Assembly (NCBI GenBank): GCA_036555515.1
Contig: DATBLC010000023.1
Location: 22,509 to 86,508 of the forward strand
Direction of reading: 5' to 3'
Length of the DNA stretch: 64,000 nt
DNA from: DATACQ01 sp036555515
GTDB taxonomy: Bacteria > Desulfobacterota > Binatia > UBA9968
Below, piece after piece: positions 17,322-25,847 of the stretch; the first letter of the stretch is position 1; every line of letters begins with the position of its first letter. Below the pieces are notes generated by a model. That model ran no database searches. It was given only the letters and a program-made list of their open reading frames with translations, and was not told where the DNA came from. Both the position numbers and the translations under genes were made by a program.

Positions 17322-19640
17322 ATGAGCGGTCTAGGCGAGAATTATCCTCGGGTTGACGGGCCGGCGAAACTCCGGGGCTGGGCGCAGTTTACGGCGGATA
17401 TCGAGATGCCGGGCATGGTGTACGCCAAGGTCTTGCGCAGCGACTATGCCCATGCGCGGCTAACGCGCGTCGATGGTAGCCGGGCGGAGAAGTTGCCCGG
17501 TGTAGTAGCGGTGTTAACGCGGGACGATCTCAAGGGCATGAATGCCTATTTCGGACCGGTGGTGAAGGATCAGCCGGTGGTGGCAGTGGATCGCGTGCGG
17601 TACGTGGGGGACATCATCGCCGCGGTGGCGGCGGAGAGCAAAGACATCGCGGAGGAGGCACTGGAGTTGATCGCGGTCGAGTATGAGCCGCTGGCCGCCG
17701 TGTTCGATCCCGCGCAAGCGATGAAACCCGGCGCGCCGATCTTACACGCCGAGAGCGCCAAATCGGAAACCCGCCTCGATCGGGGACAGTTTCGTTTTGA
17801 GAAAAACAGCAACGTCTTGAGCGTCTATCACGCCGCGCAGGGTGACGTCGCGGCTGGCTTCAAAGAGGCGGACGAAATTTTTGAGGATGTTTACAGGTCA
17901 CAGAAGATCCAGCATGGGCATATCGAACCCCATGCGGCGCTGGCCTATTGGGAGCCGGGCGGCAAGCTGGTGATCTACACCTCGACACAGAATCCATCGT
18001 CGATCCGCGCCCAGTTAGCCGAGCTATTCGATCTGCCGCAATCTAAGGTGCGCGTCATCGTGCCTTACGTCGGCGGCGGCTATGGCGGCAAAGTGCATCC
18101 CCGTTTGGAGCCGTTGACGGCGACATTGGCGCGCAAGGCGCGCCGGCCGGTACAGTGGGTTTTGACCAGGGAGGAAGTTTTCTTGACCGCCCACTGCCAT
18201 GCCGCGGTGGTGAAGATCAAAACCGGAGTGAAACGGGACGGGACCATCGTCGCGCGCCAGGTAGAAGGCATTTACGATACCGGCGCCTATGCTTTGACTG
18301 GGCCGTCGACGACCAAAAACGGCGGCGAGGTGGCCGGGGGTCCTTACAGGATCGCGCATCAGGATTTGACGACTTATTGCGTGTACACGAATACGCCGCC
18401 GACGGGGCCGTACCGGGGCTTCGGCGTGCCACAAGTTTGCTGGGCGTATGAGTCGCAGATGGACGACATTGCCAGGCGACTCGGCATCGATCCGTTAGAG
18501 ATCAGATTGAAGAACCTGGTGCAAGATGGGGATGTGTTCGTCACTGGAGACACGCTGGTATCGGTCGGCATCGCGGACTGTCTCAAGCGCGCTGCCGAAA
18601 CCGTGGGGTGGAAGGGCAAAGACGAACAAGGGAACCGGGAGCCAGACGGTAAAGTGCGCGGCAAGGGGTTGGCGGTTATGATCAAGACGACGATGACGCC
18701 ATCGAACTCTTCGGCGCTGGTACGGCTTAACGCGGATGGTTCGGCGGTGCTGTTGACCAGCAGCGTGGAGATCGGCCAGGGAACCCACACCTCGCTGGCG
18801 CAGATTGTCGCGCAGACGCTGGGGATTTCGCCGGAGCGGGTAAGCGTGACATTTCCTGACACCGACGTAACGCCCTTCGATCAATCGACCAGTTCGAGCC
18901 GAACGGTGTTTACGATGGGCGGCGCAGCCCGGCAGGCGGCCGAGCAGATCCGCAAACAACTCGTGGACATCGGGGCCAGTGTCCTGGAGGCCGCCGCCGA
19001 AGATCTGGAACTGATCGAGGGAAACATCCAGGTGAAGGGAGCGCCGGAGAAGAAAAAAAGCATATCGCAGCTTTTTCAAGCGCGTTACGGAGCGGCGGTC
19101 GGGAGCATGGCGGCGAGCTATGACAATCAGACCAGCGGCGGAGTCGATCCGCGCACGGGCAAGGGTAAAGCATCGGCGTTTTTCTTTTTATCGGCTTGCG
19201 CCGCGGAAGTGGAAGTGGACACTGAGACCGGGAAAGTCACGATACAGCACGTGGTGACGGCAGTGGACGCGGGCAAGGCGGTCAATCCGCGCCAATGTCA
19301 TATGCAAAACGAAGGGTCGATGATCATGTCGTTGGGCTCGGCGCTGTTCGAGGAGATGATATTTGACAACGGGCAGCCGATCAACTCGACGTTTCTGGAG
19401 TACATGCCGCCGTCAATGGAAGATCATCCACGGCGGTTCGAATCGGTAATTGTTGAGATGCCACATCCGGAGGGGCCATTTGGGGCGAAAGGAGTGGGGG
19501 AAGCGGCGCTTGGGCCGGTGGAGCCGGCCATCGGCAACGCGGTGGCGAACGCATTGGGAGGGATACGGCTCAGGGTTTTGCCGTTGCGGCCTGACCGGGT
19601 TATGGCCGGACTACGATCGCTTAAAGGGGAAAGCGCATGA
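17322..19640 (+). CDS. Molybdopterin-binding large subunit of a xanthine dehydrogenase-family hydroxylase
   Basis: The catalytic subunit (772 residues from the ATG at 17322) binds the molybdenum-cytosine-dinucleotide or similar cofactor. Family landmarks are RVDGPAKLRGWAQFTADIEM at the N-terminus, VPYVGGGYGGK near residue 247, GPYRGFGVPQVCWAYESQMD near residue 362, and GAKGVGEAALGP near the C-terminus with the catalytic Glu. The PYRGFG active-site loop is not the CSFR loop of true CO dehydrogenase, so CO oxidation is unlikely. A longer frame from 17274 would translate the GTTCAA-type repeat (ELLERLER) and was rejected. It overlaps the small-subunit gene by 4 bp. Confidence 0.9.
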   Translation: MSGLGENYPRVDGPAKLRGWAQFTADIEMPGMVYAKVLRSDYAHARLTRVDGSRAEKLPGVVAVLTRDDLKGMNAYFGPVVKDQPVVAVDRVRYVGDIIAAVAAESKDIAEEALELIAVEYEPLAAVFDPAQAMKPGAPILHAESAKSETRLDRGQFRFEKNSNVLSVYHAAQGDVAAGFKEADEIFEDVYRSQKIQHGHIEPHAALAYWEPGGKLVIYTSTQNPSSIRAQLAELFDLPQSKVRVIVPYVGGGYGGKVHPRLEPLTATLARKARRPVQWVLTREEVFLTAHCHAAVVKIKTGVKRDGTIVARQVEGIYDTGAYALTGPSTTKNGGEVAGGPYRIAHQDLTTYCVYTNTPPTGPYRGFGVPQVCWAYESQMDDIARRLGIDPLEIRLKNLVQDGDVFVTGDTLVSVGIADCLKRAAETVGWKGKDEQGNREPDGKVRGKGLAVMIKTTMTPSNSSALVRLNADGSAVLLTSSVEIGQGTHTSLAQIVAQTLGISPERVSVTFPDTDVTPFDQSTSSSRTVFTMGGAARQAAEQIRKQLVDIGASVLEAAAEDLELIEGNIQVKGAPEKKKSISQLFQARYGAAVGSMAASYDNQTSGGVDPRTGKGKASAFFFLSACAAEVEVDTETGKVTIQHVVTAVDAGKAVNPRQCHMQNEGSMIMSLGSALFEEMIFDNGQPINSTFLEYMPPSMEDHPRRFESVIVEMPHPEGPFGAKGVGEAALGPVEPAIGNAVANALGGIRLRVLPLRPDRVMAGLRSLKGESA

Positions 19641-20113
19641 AGATTGAGATCCGTACAGTCGTCAACGGGCGGGAGATGGATGTGGCGGTGAAGCCCAACC
19701 AGACATTACTGGACTGGTTGCGGGACGATTTGCGGTTACGGGGAAGCAGGGAGGGCTGTGGTGTAGGCGTCTGCGGTTCGTGCACCGTGTTGGTCGATGG
19801 GCGGGCGGTGAGTGCATGTTTAATGTTGGCGAGCAATGTCGAGGGAAAGGATGTGACGACGATCGAGGGATTGGCCCAAGGAGAAGAGCTGGACCCGGTG
19901 CAGCGCGCATTTTTAGAGCATCAGGCGTTTCAATGCGGTTACTGTACGTCAGGAATGATCATGGCAGCGAAGGCCTTACTCAGCAGTAATCCACAGCCGA
20001 CAGAGGCAGAAGTACGGGATTATCTCTCGGGCAACATCTGCCGCTGCGGTACCTATCAGGAAGTCCTCGCGGCCATTAAAAGCCTGGCGGAAAAATTTCC
20101 CGAGGGAACCTAG
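19637..20113 (+). CDS. [2Fe-2S] small subunit of a xanthine dehydrogenase-family hydroxylase
   Basis: The 158-residue protein carries two [2Fe-2S] clusters. The plant-type ferredoxin ligands are CGVGVCGSC near residue 41 with a fourth Cys in RAVSACLML, and the helical domain has CGYCTSGM and NICRCGTY. It shuttles electrons from the molybdenum site to FAD. Length and motif order are normal for CoxS/CutS-type subunits. The start codon overlaps the large-subunit stop (ATGA), indicating coupled translation and a fixed stoichiometry. No maturation factor gene (XdhC or MocA type) is seen next to it. Confidence 0.94.
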   Translation: MKIEIRTVVNGREMDVAVKPNQTLLDWLRDDLRLRGSREGCGVGVCGSCTVLVDGRAVSACLMLASNVEGKDVTTIEGLAQGEELDPVQRAFLEHQAFQCGYCTSGMIMAAKALLSSNPQPTEAEVRDYLSGNICRCGTYQEVLAAIKSLAEKFPEGT

Positions 20114-20157
20114 GGCGCAACATTTCTCTAGCAGGTTACTAAAAAAGGTTCGGAATG

Positions 20158-20233
20158 CTTCGAGAACCTCAGCATGAACGGAAAATCCTCAATGATACCG
20201 AAGCCTCTCCGTTCGTCCTGAGCCCCGTCGAAG
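20158..20233. repeat. Inverted repeat of the 'CCGTTCGTCCTGAGC' type
   Basis: Arms of about 24-25 bases (20158-20181 and 20209-20233) are near reverse complements. The right arm, CCGTTCGTCCTGAGCCCCG plus a few bases, resembles an intergenic palindromic repeat seen in many environmental bacterial genomes. It lies between the convergent small-subunit and DUF151 genes and could end both transcripts. Confidence 0.65.
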
Positions 20234-20311
20234 GATTCCGACGGAGTTTTTCAACAGCCTGCAAAGGGCAATTCGCGTCGGCGGCAAGGTATGCGACTTC
20301 GCATGCCATGT

Positions 20312-21094
20312 TCAGAACGGCAAGTCGATGACGATAATCGTCGGTTTACCCCTTTTCACGGCTTCGAGTTTGATTTGAGCCGGCGTTTTTACAGCCGGGA
20401 TCAATCGCTCGAAATCAGCAGCGGTTTTTATCGTGGTGTTGTTGGCCTTCGTGATGATGTCGCCGCGTTGGATGCCGGCGACGGCCGCCGGGCCGCCGGC
20501 ATCTACATGGGCCACAACCACGCCACTTTCGTGTCCAACATCGAAGAGCGCAGCAAGTTCGGGTGTAAGATCCTGGACTTGCATACCGAGTCTTCGTTGC
20601 GCTGCGTCGGCCCGTTTGGGCGCCGAAGCGGCCCCGGATTTGGCGAATAGCTGAAAGGAAGCGAACACCGGCGCTTTCATTCTGAGCGCCAACGCAATGG
20701 CATCGCTGGGGCGCGCGTCGACTTGCAGCTCCTGGCCTTTAAGACGCAGGTAAAGCATCGCGTAATAGGTATTATTCCGAAGGTCAGTGATGACCGCGCG
20801 CTCAAGCGTCGCGCCGAGCCGGTTGAGGATATTGCGCATCAGATCGTGAGTCAGAGGCCGCGGCGCCTTGACGTGTTCGAGCTCCAAGGCAATTGCACGC
20901 GCTTCCGCGACATCGATCCAGATGGGCAGGAGTTTCTGGTCGGCGACGGATTCCAAAACCACCACCGGCGCCTGGGTATTGGGATCGACCATGACGGTTT
21001 TGATCTTGGTCTCCACCGCACCGGTGTCTTGAGCCGCCGGCAGGCCGGCGGGACATAACAGCAGCCAGATCGCGAGCCAGCGATAATACTTCAT
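20312..21094 (-). CDS. Exported bifunctional-nuclease-domain (DUF151) protein with PDZ domain
   Basis: The start at 21094 has GGGAGG just upstream and gives 260 residues with a signal peptide (KYYRWLAIWLLLCPAGLPAA). The mature N-terminal half is the DUF151/bifunctional nuclease fold: VMVDPNTQAPVVVLES, LPIWIDVAEARAIALELE, DARPSDAIALALR. The C-terminal ~80 residues form a PDZ domain (ESGVVVAHVDAGGPAAVAGI, GDIITKANNTTI). DUF151 proteins are normally cytoplasmic. The exported PDZ fusion suggests an envelope role, but neither nuclease activity nor a partner can be shown here. The frame opens further upstream to 21169 without a ribosome binding site. Confidence 0.82.
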   Translation of the reverse strand: MKYYRWLAIWLLLCPAGLPAAQDTGAVETKIKTVMVDPNTQAPVVVLESVADQKLLPIWIDVAEARAIALELEHVKAPRPLTHDLMRNILNRLGATLERAVITDLRNNTYYAMLYLRLKGQELQVDARPSDAIALALRMKAPVFASFQLFAKSGAASAPKRADAAQRRLGMQVQDLTPELAALFDVGHESGVVVAHVDAGGPAAVAGIQRGDIITKANNTTIKTAADFERLIPAVKTPAQIKLEAVKRGKPTIIVIDLPF

Positions 21095-21563
21095 ATGACC
21101 TCCCTCACGGCGTTGTTGACCCCGCGAGAAGCTTGTGCGGATCCAAGTTATCCAAGGCCGATGGAGCAAGTCAACCCGGATTCCGCAGTTAAACTGAGGA
21201 GCCCGGAAGCGAGGTGGAACACTGGAGTAGCCAAGGCGTCCGCCTGTGGAAATTTCAAAGTCATTTCGTGCTTACGCACTTCGCTGTCACGAGCTTTAAC
21301 GTTCCATCCAAGCACCGCTGATCGATGTCTGCTCAGGGCCAGACGGCATCTCCGCCACAGGCGGATCAGCCTTCGGCTGAGACTTAGCTACGGAAGGGTT
21401 GTGCCTCGCGCTTCCTGCTGAGTGCAATTGCGGAATCCGGGTCAATGGGAAGTGTTCCGGCGACGGCATATTTTCTTGACCCTGTGAGGCAGGCTAAGAT
21501 ATGGTGACTAGTAGAAACTCCCTCTAACAAGAATCTAAAGAGCGCTTTGCGCAGCCTGCTAAA
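21095..21563. other. 469-bp gene-free region with a ~270-bp segment bounded by an inverted repeat
   Basis: This divergent intergenic region between the DUF151 and mutL genes has no credible ORF. A segment is bounded by 17-bp arms matching at 16 of 17 positions: 21174-21190 (ACCCGGATTCCGCAGTT) and 21426-21442. Inside are small palindromes such as TCCGCCACAGGCGGA (21351-21365). It could be a miniature, non-coding element or a structured RNA. mutL has no clear ribosome binding site at its ATG. Confidence 0.5.
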
Positions 21564-23297
21564 GTGAAAATCCAAATTCTTTCCGATGAGATGGCGAGCC
21601 GGATCGCGGCGGGGGAGGTGGTCGAGCGGCCGGCGTCGGTGGTCAAGGAGCTGGTGGAAAATTCGATTGACGCGGGCGCCACAGAAATCTCGATCCGGAT
21701 CGAAAGGAGCGGCGCGTCATTGATTCGCGTGAGCGACAATGGCGCAGGGATGGGGCCCGAAGACCTGGCGCTCGCGGTGGAGAGACATTCCACGAGCAAA
21801 CTGCACAACGAAGAAGATCTGTTACGCATCGCGACCCTTGGCTTTCGTGGCGAAGCCTTGCCGAGCATCGGCTCGGTGGCGAAACTCGAAATCGTCTCGC
21901 GCCCGTTGTTCGCCCCAATCGGACAGCGGCTCCGGGTCGATGGCGGGCGCAAAGAAGCGGTGCGCGCCAGCGCGGCGGCGGTGGGAACGACGGTTGAGAT
22001 CAGGGACATTTTTTTCAACACCCCGGCGCGCCGAAAGTTTCTTAAATCACCGGCAACGGAACTGAGCCATATCTGCGACGTGGTCAACCGCATGGCATTG
22101 GTTTTTCCGGCGATTCACTTTCGCCTGCAACATGACGGGCGGAACATCGCGGACTACGTCTCTGTGCGGGACGCCAAGGACCGGTTGCGCCAAGTGTTGG
22201 GTCCCGACATGGCCAAGAACCTTGCGCCGTTTTCCTGGATTCATGGTGAACTTGGTATAAGCGGTTACTTGAGCTCGGCGCCGGTTTCCTATCCCAACAC
22301 CCGCTATCTTTTCACCTTCGTCAATCGACGCTACGTGCGCGACAAGGTGCTCACCCACGCCGTTATGCAGGGCTACGATACCTTGCTGATGAAAGGGCAA
22401 TATCCCGCCGTGGTGCTATTTCTTGAGATTCCCTACGGCGAGGTCGACGTCAACGTTCATCCGGCAAAGTTCGAAGTGCGCTTCCGCCGCCAGAACGAAA
22501 TCCACGACGCGGTGACGCAGGCGATCGGCGCGGCGTTGAAAGACCGCGCCAAAGAGCCGTCGGCCCGTCCGGTGCCGGCCGAGCACCGTGAGTTTTTCCA
22601 CGTCCTCGAATCGCCGCTACCCTACACGAGTTCATCGGCGGCAAATGTTCTAGCGCTGCCGGCCCAGAAACTGTTTTCGGTGGCGGGGCAAGCGGCAGCC
22701 GCGCCGAATGGATTTTTCTCTTCTATGGCGGTGTTGGGCCAAATTCTCGGCTGCTATTTGGTCTGCGTGTCAGCTAATGGGTTGTCGCTCATCGACCAGC
22801 ACGCCGCCCACGAGCGGGTGGCGTTCGAAAAGCTGCGCCGCCAGCTGTCCGGCGGCGCAGTGGAGAAACAGAGCCTCTTGATTCCACAGACTGTGGAATT
22901 GTCGGCGGGCGAATTACTTTTGCTGGAGCGCAACCTGCCGCTGCTGGAGCGGTTCGGATTCACGTTGGAGCCCTTCGGCCCAAATGGCTTCGCGATCACG
23001 GCGGCGCCGGCGCTGCTGCCCGAAGGAGACTATGTCCAGACGGTACGCCAGATGATCGCCGAGTTGGCAGAAGTCGATGAGTCGGAAAAATTGCGCCGGC
23101 ACCTCGAAGAACGTCTCGCCACCATCGCCTGCCACAGCGTGATTCGCGCCAATCGAAAACTTGAGCCGGATGAGATGCGCGCCCTGCTTACTGATCTGGA
23201 CCAGACCGATCACGCCACGCAGTGTCCCCATGGGCGGCCGGTGCTGATCGAGTTTAGCCGCGATGATTTGGATCGGTTGTTCAAGCGGGTGGTGTAA
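21564..23297 (+). CDS. mutL: DNA mismatch repair protein MutL (endonuclease type)
   Basis: The 577-residue protein has the GHKL ATPase motifs near the N-terminus: ENSIDAGATEI, RVSDNGAGMG, RHSTSKL and TLGFRGEALPSIG. The C-terminal domain carries the nicking motif DQHAAHERVAFE from residue 411, plus ACHSVIRANRKL and CPHGRPV, the other metal-site motifs. This MutL therefore nicks DNA itself, as in bacteria without MutH. It acts with MutS, which is not in the window. It is followed by miaA after an inverted repeat; mutL-miaA is a conserved pair. Confidence 0.96.
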   Translation: MKIQILSDEMASRIAAGEVVERPASVVKELVENSIDAGATEISIRIERSGASLIRVSDNGAGMGPEDLALAVERHSTSKLHNEEDLLRIATLGFRGEALPSIGSVAKLEIVSRPLFAPIGQRLRVDGGRKEAVRASAAAVGTTVEIRDIFFNTPARRKFLKSPATELSHICDVVNRMALVFPAIHFRLQHDGRNIADYVSVRDAKDRLRQVLGPDMAKNLAPFSWIHGELGISGYLSSAPVSYPNTRYLFTFVNRRYVRDKVLTHAVMQGYDTLLMKGQYPAVVLFLEIPYGEVDVNVHPAKFEVRFRRQNEIHDAVTQAIGAALKDRAKEPSARPVPAEHREFFHVLESPLPYTSSSAANVLALPAQKLFSVAGQAAAAPNGFFSSMAVLGQILGCYLVCVSANGLSLIDQHAAHERVAFEKLRRQLSGGAVEKQSLLIPQTVELSAGELLLLERNLPLLERFGFTLEPFGPNGFAITAAPALLPEGDYVQTVRQMIAELAEVDESEKLRRHLEERLATIACHSVIRANRKLEPDEMRALLTDLDQTDHATQCPHGRPVLIEFSRDDLDRLFKRVV

Positions 23298-23301
23298 TCC
23301 C

Positions 23302-23386
23302 GTTCAAAGTTCAATGCTCAACGTTCAAAGTGGCGGAGCCGGGATTCCGAGAATCAACCTTGGACGTTGAACCTTGAACTTTGAAC
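23302..23386. repeat. GTTCAA-family hairpin between mutL and miaA
   Basis: Two 27-bp arms (23302-23328 and 23360-23386) are reverse complements at 24 of 27 positions, the outer 13 bases perfectly, with a 31-nt centre. The unit pattern here is GTTCAAA-GTTCAAT-style with period 7-8. The longest miaA frame (from a TTG at 23374) begins inside the right arm, so that start was rejected. Confidence 0.85.
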
Positions 23387-23403
23387 AGAACGCTTTGCGT
23401 TCG

Positions 23404-24333
23404 ATGAAACCCAAAATCATCGTTATTCTCGGCCCCACGGCAGTGGGCAAGAGCGAACTCGCTCTTGAGCTGTGCGCCCGGATCGGCGGGGAAATAGTCA
23501 ACGGCGATTCGCAACAGGTTTACCGCTACCTGGACATTGGCACGGGGAAGCCGTCGATATCCGATCGCGCCCGCATCTGCCATCACCTGATCGATGTCGT
23601 CAATCCCGATGAAGAGTTTAACGCCGCGATGTTTCGTCACCTCGCCACGGAAATCATTTGGCAAATCCAAGAGCGGAATCGAAATGTTGTGGTTTGCGGT
23701 GGCACGGGGCTGTATCTCAAAGCGTTGACCCGCGGACTCTTCGACGGACCCGGACAAGACCTCGAGATTCGTCGCAGGATCGAACGTGAAATTGACGAAA
23801 ACGGATTGGGCCCTTTATATAAAAGGTTGATTGAGATCGATTCGACGGTAACCTCCACAATTCACCCTAATGATCGCCAGCGCACGATCCGCGCATTGGA
23901 GGTCTATGAGCTCACGGGTAAGCGGCTCAGCGAATGGCAACGGGAGCATGCGTTTCAGGAACAGCCGTTTGAAGTGCTGCAGATCGGATTGAAGCGCGAA
24001 CGGGACGAGCTGTATGATCTGATTAATCGGCGCTGCGACCGCATGATTGGGGCCGGCCTCTTAGAGGAGGTGCGGGGGTTGGCCGCTAGGGGTTATGGTT
24101 TGGACCTCAAACCGCTGCGCAGCATTGGCTATCTGCAGATGGGGCGGGTTTTAACAGGAGTTCAAAAGCTGCCGGACGCGCTCGAGGAAATGAAGCAGGA
24201 AAGCCGTCATCTCGCCAGGCGCCAGCTCACTTGGTTTCGTGGCGATCGGGAGATCCTTTGGTATCATCCAAACCAACGGCAGGAAATACTGAAAACCGTC
24301 AACAGTTTTCTTTCGCTAAAAAATCACAACTGA
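23404..24333 (+). CDS. miaA: tRNA dimethylallyltransferase MiaA
   Basis: The 309-residue enzyme adds a dimethylallyl group to A37 of tRNAs that read UNN codons. The P-loop is ILGPTAVGKSELALEL, DSQQVYRYLDIGTGKPS is the substrate Asp/Thr region, and CGGTGLYLKAL near residue 100 is a family signature. The ATG at 23404 (KPKIIVILGP) is preferred over an in-frame TTG ten codons upstream that lies in repeat DNA. It follows mutL and precedes an M20 peptidase by 8 bp. No hfq is found downstream, unlike in enterics. Confidence 0.95.
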   Translation: MKPKIIVILGPTAVGKSELALELCARIGGEIVNGDSQQVYRYLDIGTGKPSISDRARICHHLIDVVNPDEEFNAAMFRHLATEIIWQIQERNRNVVVCGGTGLYLKALTRGLFDGPGQDLEIRRRIEREIDENGLGPLYKRLIEIDSTVTSTIHPNDRQRTIRALEVYELTGKRLSEWQREHAFQEQPFEVLQIGLKRERDELYDLINRRCDRMIGAGLLEEVRGLAARGYGLDLKPLRSIGYLQMGRVLTGVQKLPDALEEMKQESRHLARRQLTWFRGDREILWYHPNQRQEILKTVNSFLSLKNHN

Positions 24334-24341
24334 GAGCGAGT

Positions 24342-25751
24342 ATGAACCTAAGAAAACCCTTTAATCCATTTGCGGTGGTCCTGGTTATCCTGGCTACCAT
24401 CGCCCGTGGTTACGCGGCAGAAGGCAAGCTTGACTGGAAGGCATTGGAAGAAGAAGCGGTTTCGACTCTCAGCCGCTACATCCAGATCGACACCACCAAT
24501 CCTCCCGGCAACGAAATCAAAGCCGCGCAATTCTTCAAAGAAATCTTCGACCGCGCCGAAATCGAAGCGCGGATCATCGAGTCGGCGCCGGGGCGGGGCA
24601 ATATCTTCGCCCGCTTGCGCGGCAACGGAACGAAGAAAGCGCTAGTCTTGCTCAATCACATGGACGTGGTCCCCGCTGATCCGAAAGAATGGAAAGAGCC
24701 GCCGTTTAGCGGGCTCATCAAGGATGGGCAGATCTGGGGGCGCGGCGCACTCGATAATAAAGGACCGGCGGTGGCGGAGTTACTGACGCTGTTGGCGCTC
24801 AAGCGCCAGAATATCCCGCTCAAAGGCGACGTGATTTTTCTCGGCACCGCCGACGAAGAGGCGGGGGGAGCCATGGGCGCCGGATATCTGTTGGAAAACC
24901 ATCCGGAGTTGTTTGCCGATGTCGGCCTGGTTTTAAATGAAGGCGGCGGCATTCGCTTGGGTACCGACGGTAAAGCGCGCGAGTACAGCGTTAGCGTAAC
25001 CGAAAAGACGCCACTCTGGCTGCGCTTAACTGCTCGAGGTCAACCTGGCCACGGTTCCACCCCCGGCAGTAACCTCGCGGTGAACAAGCTGATCGCGGCT
25101 TTGCAGCGCGTTACACAATATCGCGCGCCGATGAGAGTCGTGCCCGAAGTGCAAAAGTTTTATGCTGAAACGGCGTATGCCGCGCCGGCGGAGCAACGGC
25201 AGAGATATCTCGATCTGCGGGCTTCCTTGCAAGATCAAGCCTTCGCCGCGGAATTTACCAAGGACTCGCGCAACAACGCCAGCGTGCGTAATACGATCGC
25301 GATCACAGTGATCAAGGCCTCCGAAAAAACCAACGTCATCCCGGCCGAGGCCACTGCCGAGCTCGATGTCCGACTTCTGCCCGGCGAAGATCCCCAGACA
25401 TTCATTGAGGAACTGAAGAAAATCATCGCCGACGATTCGATCAAGATCGAGATCATCCTCTCTTTTCCACCGGCGACGTCACCGCCGCATCCGGAAGCGA
25501 TGAGAATCATTAACGAGATGGCCAAGGGCAATGACGGCGGCGTCGCGATTGTGTCGCCACTGGTGCGCGGCTTTACTGATTGCCATTTTTTCCGTGAAAA
25601 AGGCATGCCTTGCTTTGGTTTCATGCCGCTCAGAAATTCGCCGTCGCAGGGCGGCATGGTGCACGGTATTGACGAAAGAATTACCATCGAGAGCTTGCGC
25701 GCCGGCCTGCGCGGCATGTATGAGCTTGTGCACAGGCTCGCGGCGCAGTAG
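24342..25751 (+). CDS. Exported M20/M25/M40 family metallopeptidase
   Basis: From the ATG at 24342 the 469-residue protein begins with a signal peptide (PFAVVLVILATIARGYAAEG). It then shows the zinc-peptidase motifs LLNHMDVVPAD, GRGALDNKGP and GTADEEAGGAMGAGY, with a dimerisation-domain motif TARGQPGHGSTPG. The YIQIDTTNPPGNE segment is typical of carboxypeptidase/ArgE/DapE relatives. Export suggests periplasmic hydrolysis of peptides or acylated amino acids. The longest frame starts at 24231 inside miaA and would hide the signal peptide. It is probably co-transcribed with miaA. Confidence 0.88.
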   Translation: MNLRKPFNPFAVVLVILATIARGYAAEGKLDWKALEEEAVSTLSRYIQIDTTNPPGNEIKAAQFFKEIFDRAEIEARIIESAPGRGNIFARLRGNGTKKALVLLNHMDVVPADPKEWKEPPFSGLIKDGQIWGRGALDNKGPAVAELLTLLALKRQNIPLKGDVIFLGTADEEAGGAMGAGYLLENHPELFADVGLVLNEGGGIRLGTDGKAREYSVSVTEKTPLWLRLTARGQPGHGSTPGSNLAVNKLIAALQRVTQYRAPMRVVPEVQKFYAETAYAAPAEQRQRYLDLRASLQDQAFAAEFTKDSRNNASVRNTIAITVIKASEKTNVIPAEATAELDVRLLPGEDPQTFIEELKKIIADDSIKIEIILSFPPATSPPHPEAMRIINEMAKGNDGGVAIVSPLVRGFTDCHFFREKGMPCFGFMPLRNSPSQGGMVHGIDERITIESLRAGLRGMYELVHRLAAQ

Positions 25752-25847
25752 TGGGAGGGTCGCGTAGCGGCAGGACAGCGAGTTTTGCTAGGCGAACTTC
25801 CGCGGCCGCTGTTGACCTAGTCCGATGCCAAGAAATAGGTGCTGCTC

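Noticed and set aside
23374..23403. Upstream start codons of miaA (23374), tyrA (33795) and the hydroxylase large subunit (17274)
   Set aside because: In each case the added N-terminal residues are encoded by GTTCAA-family repeat DNA and lie before the conserved fold start.
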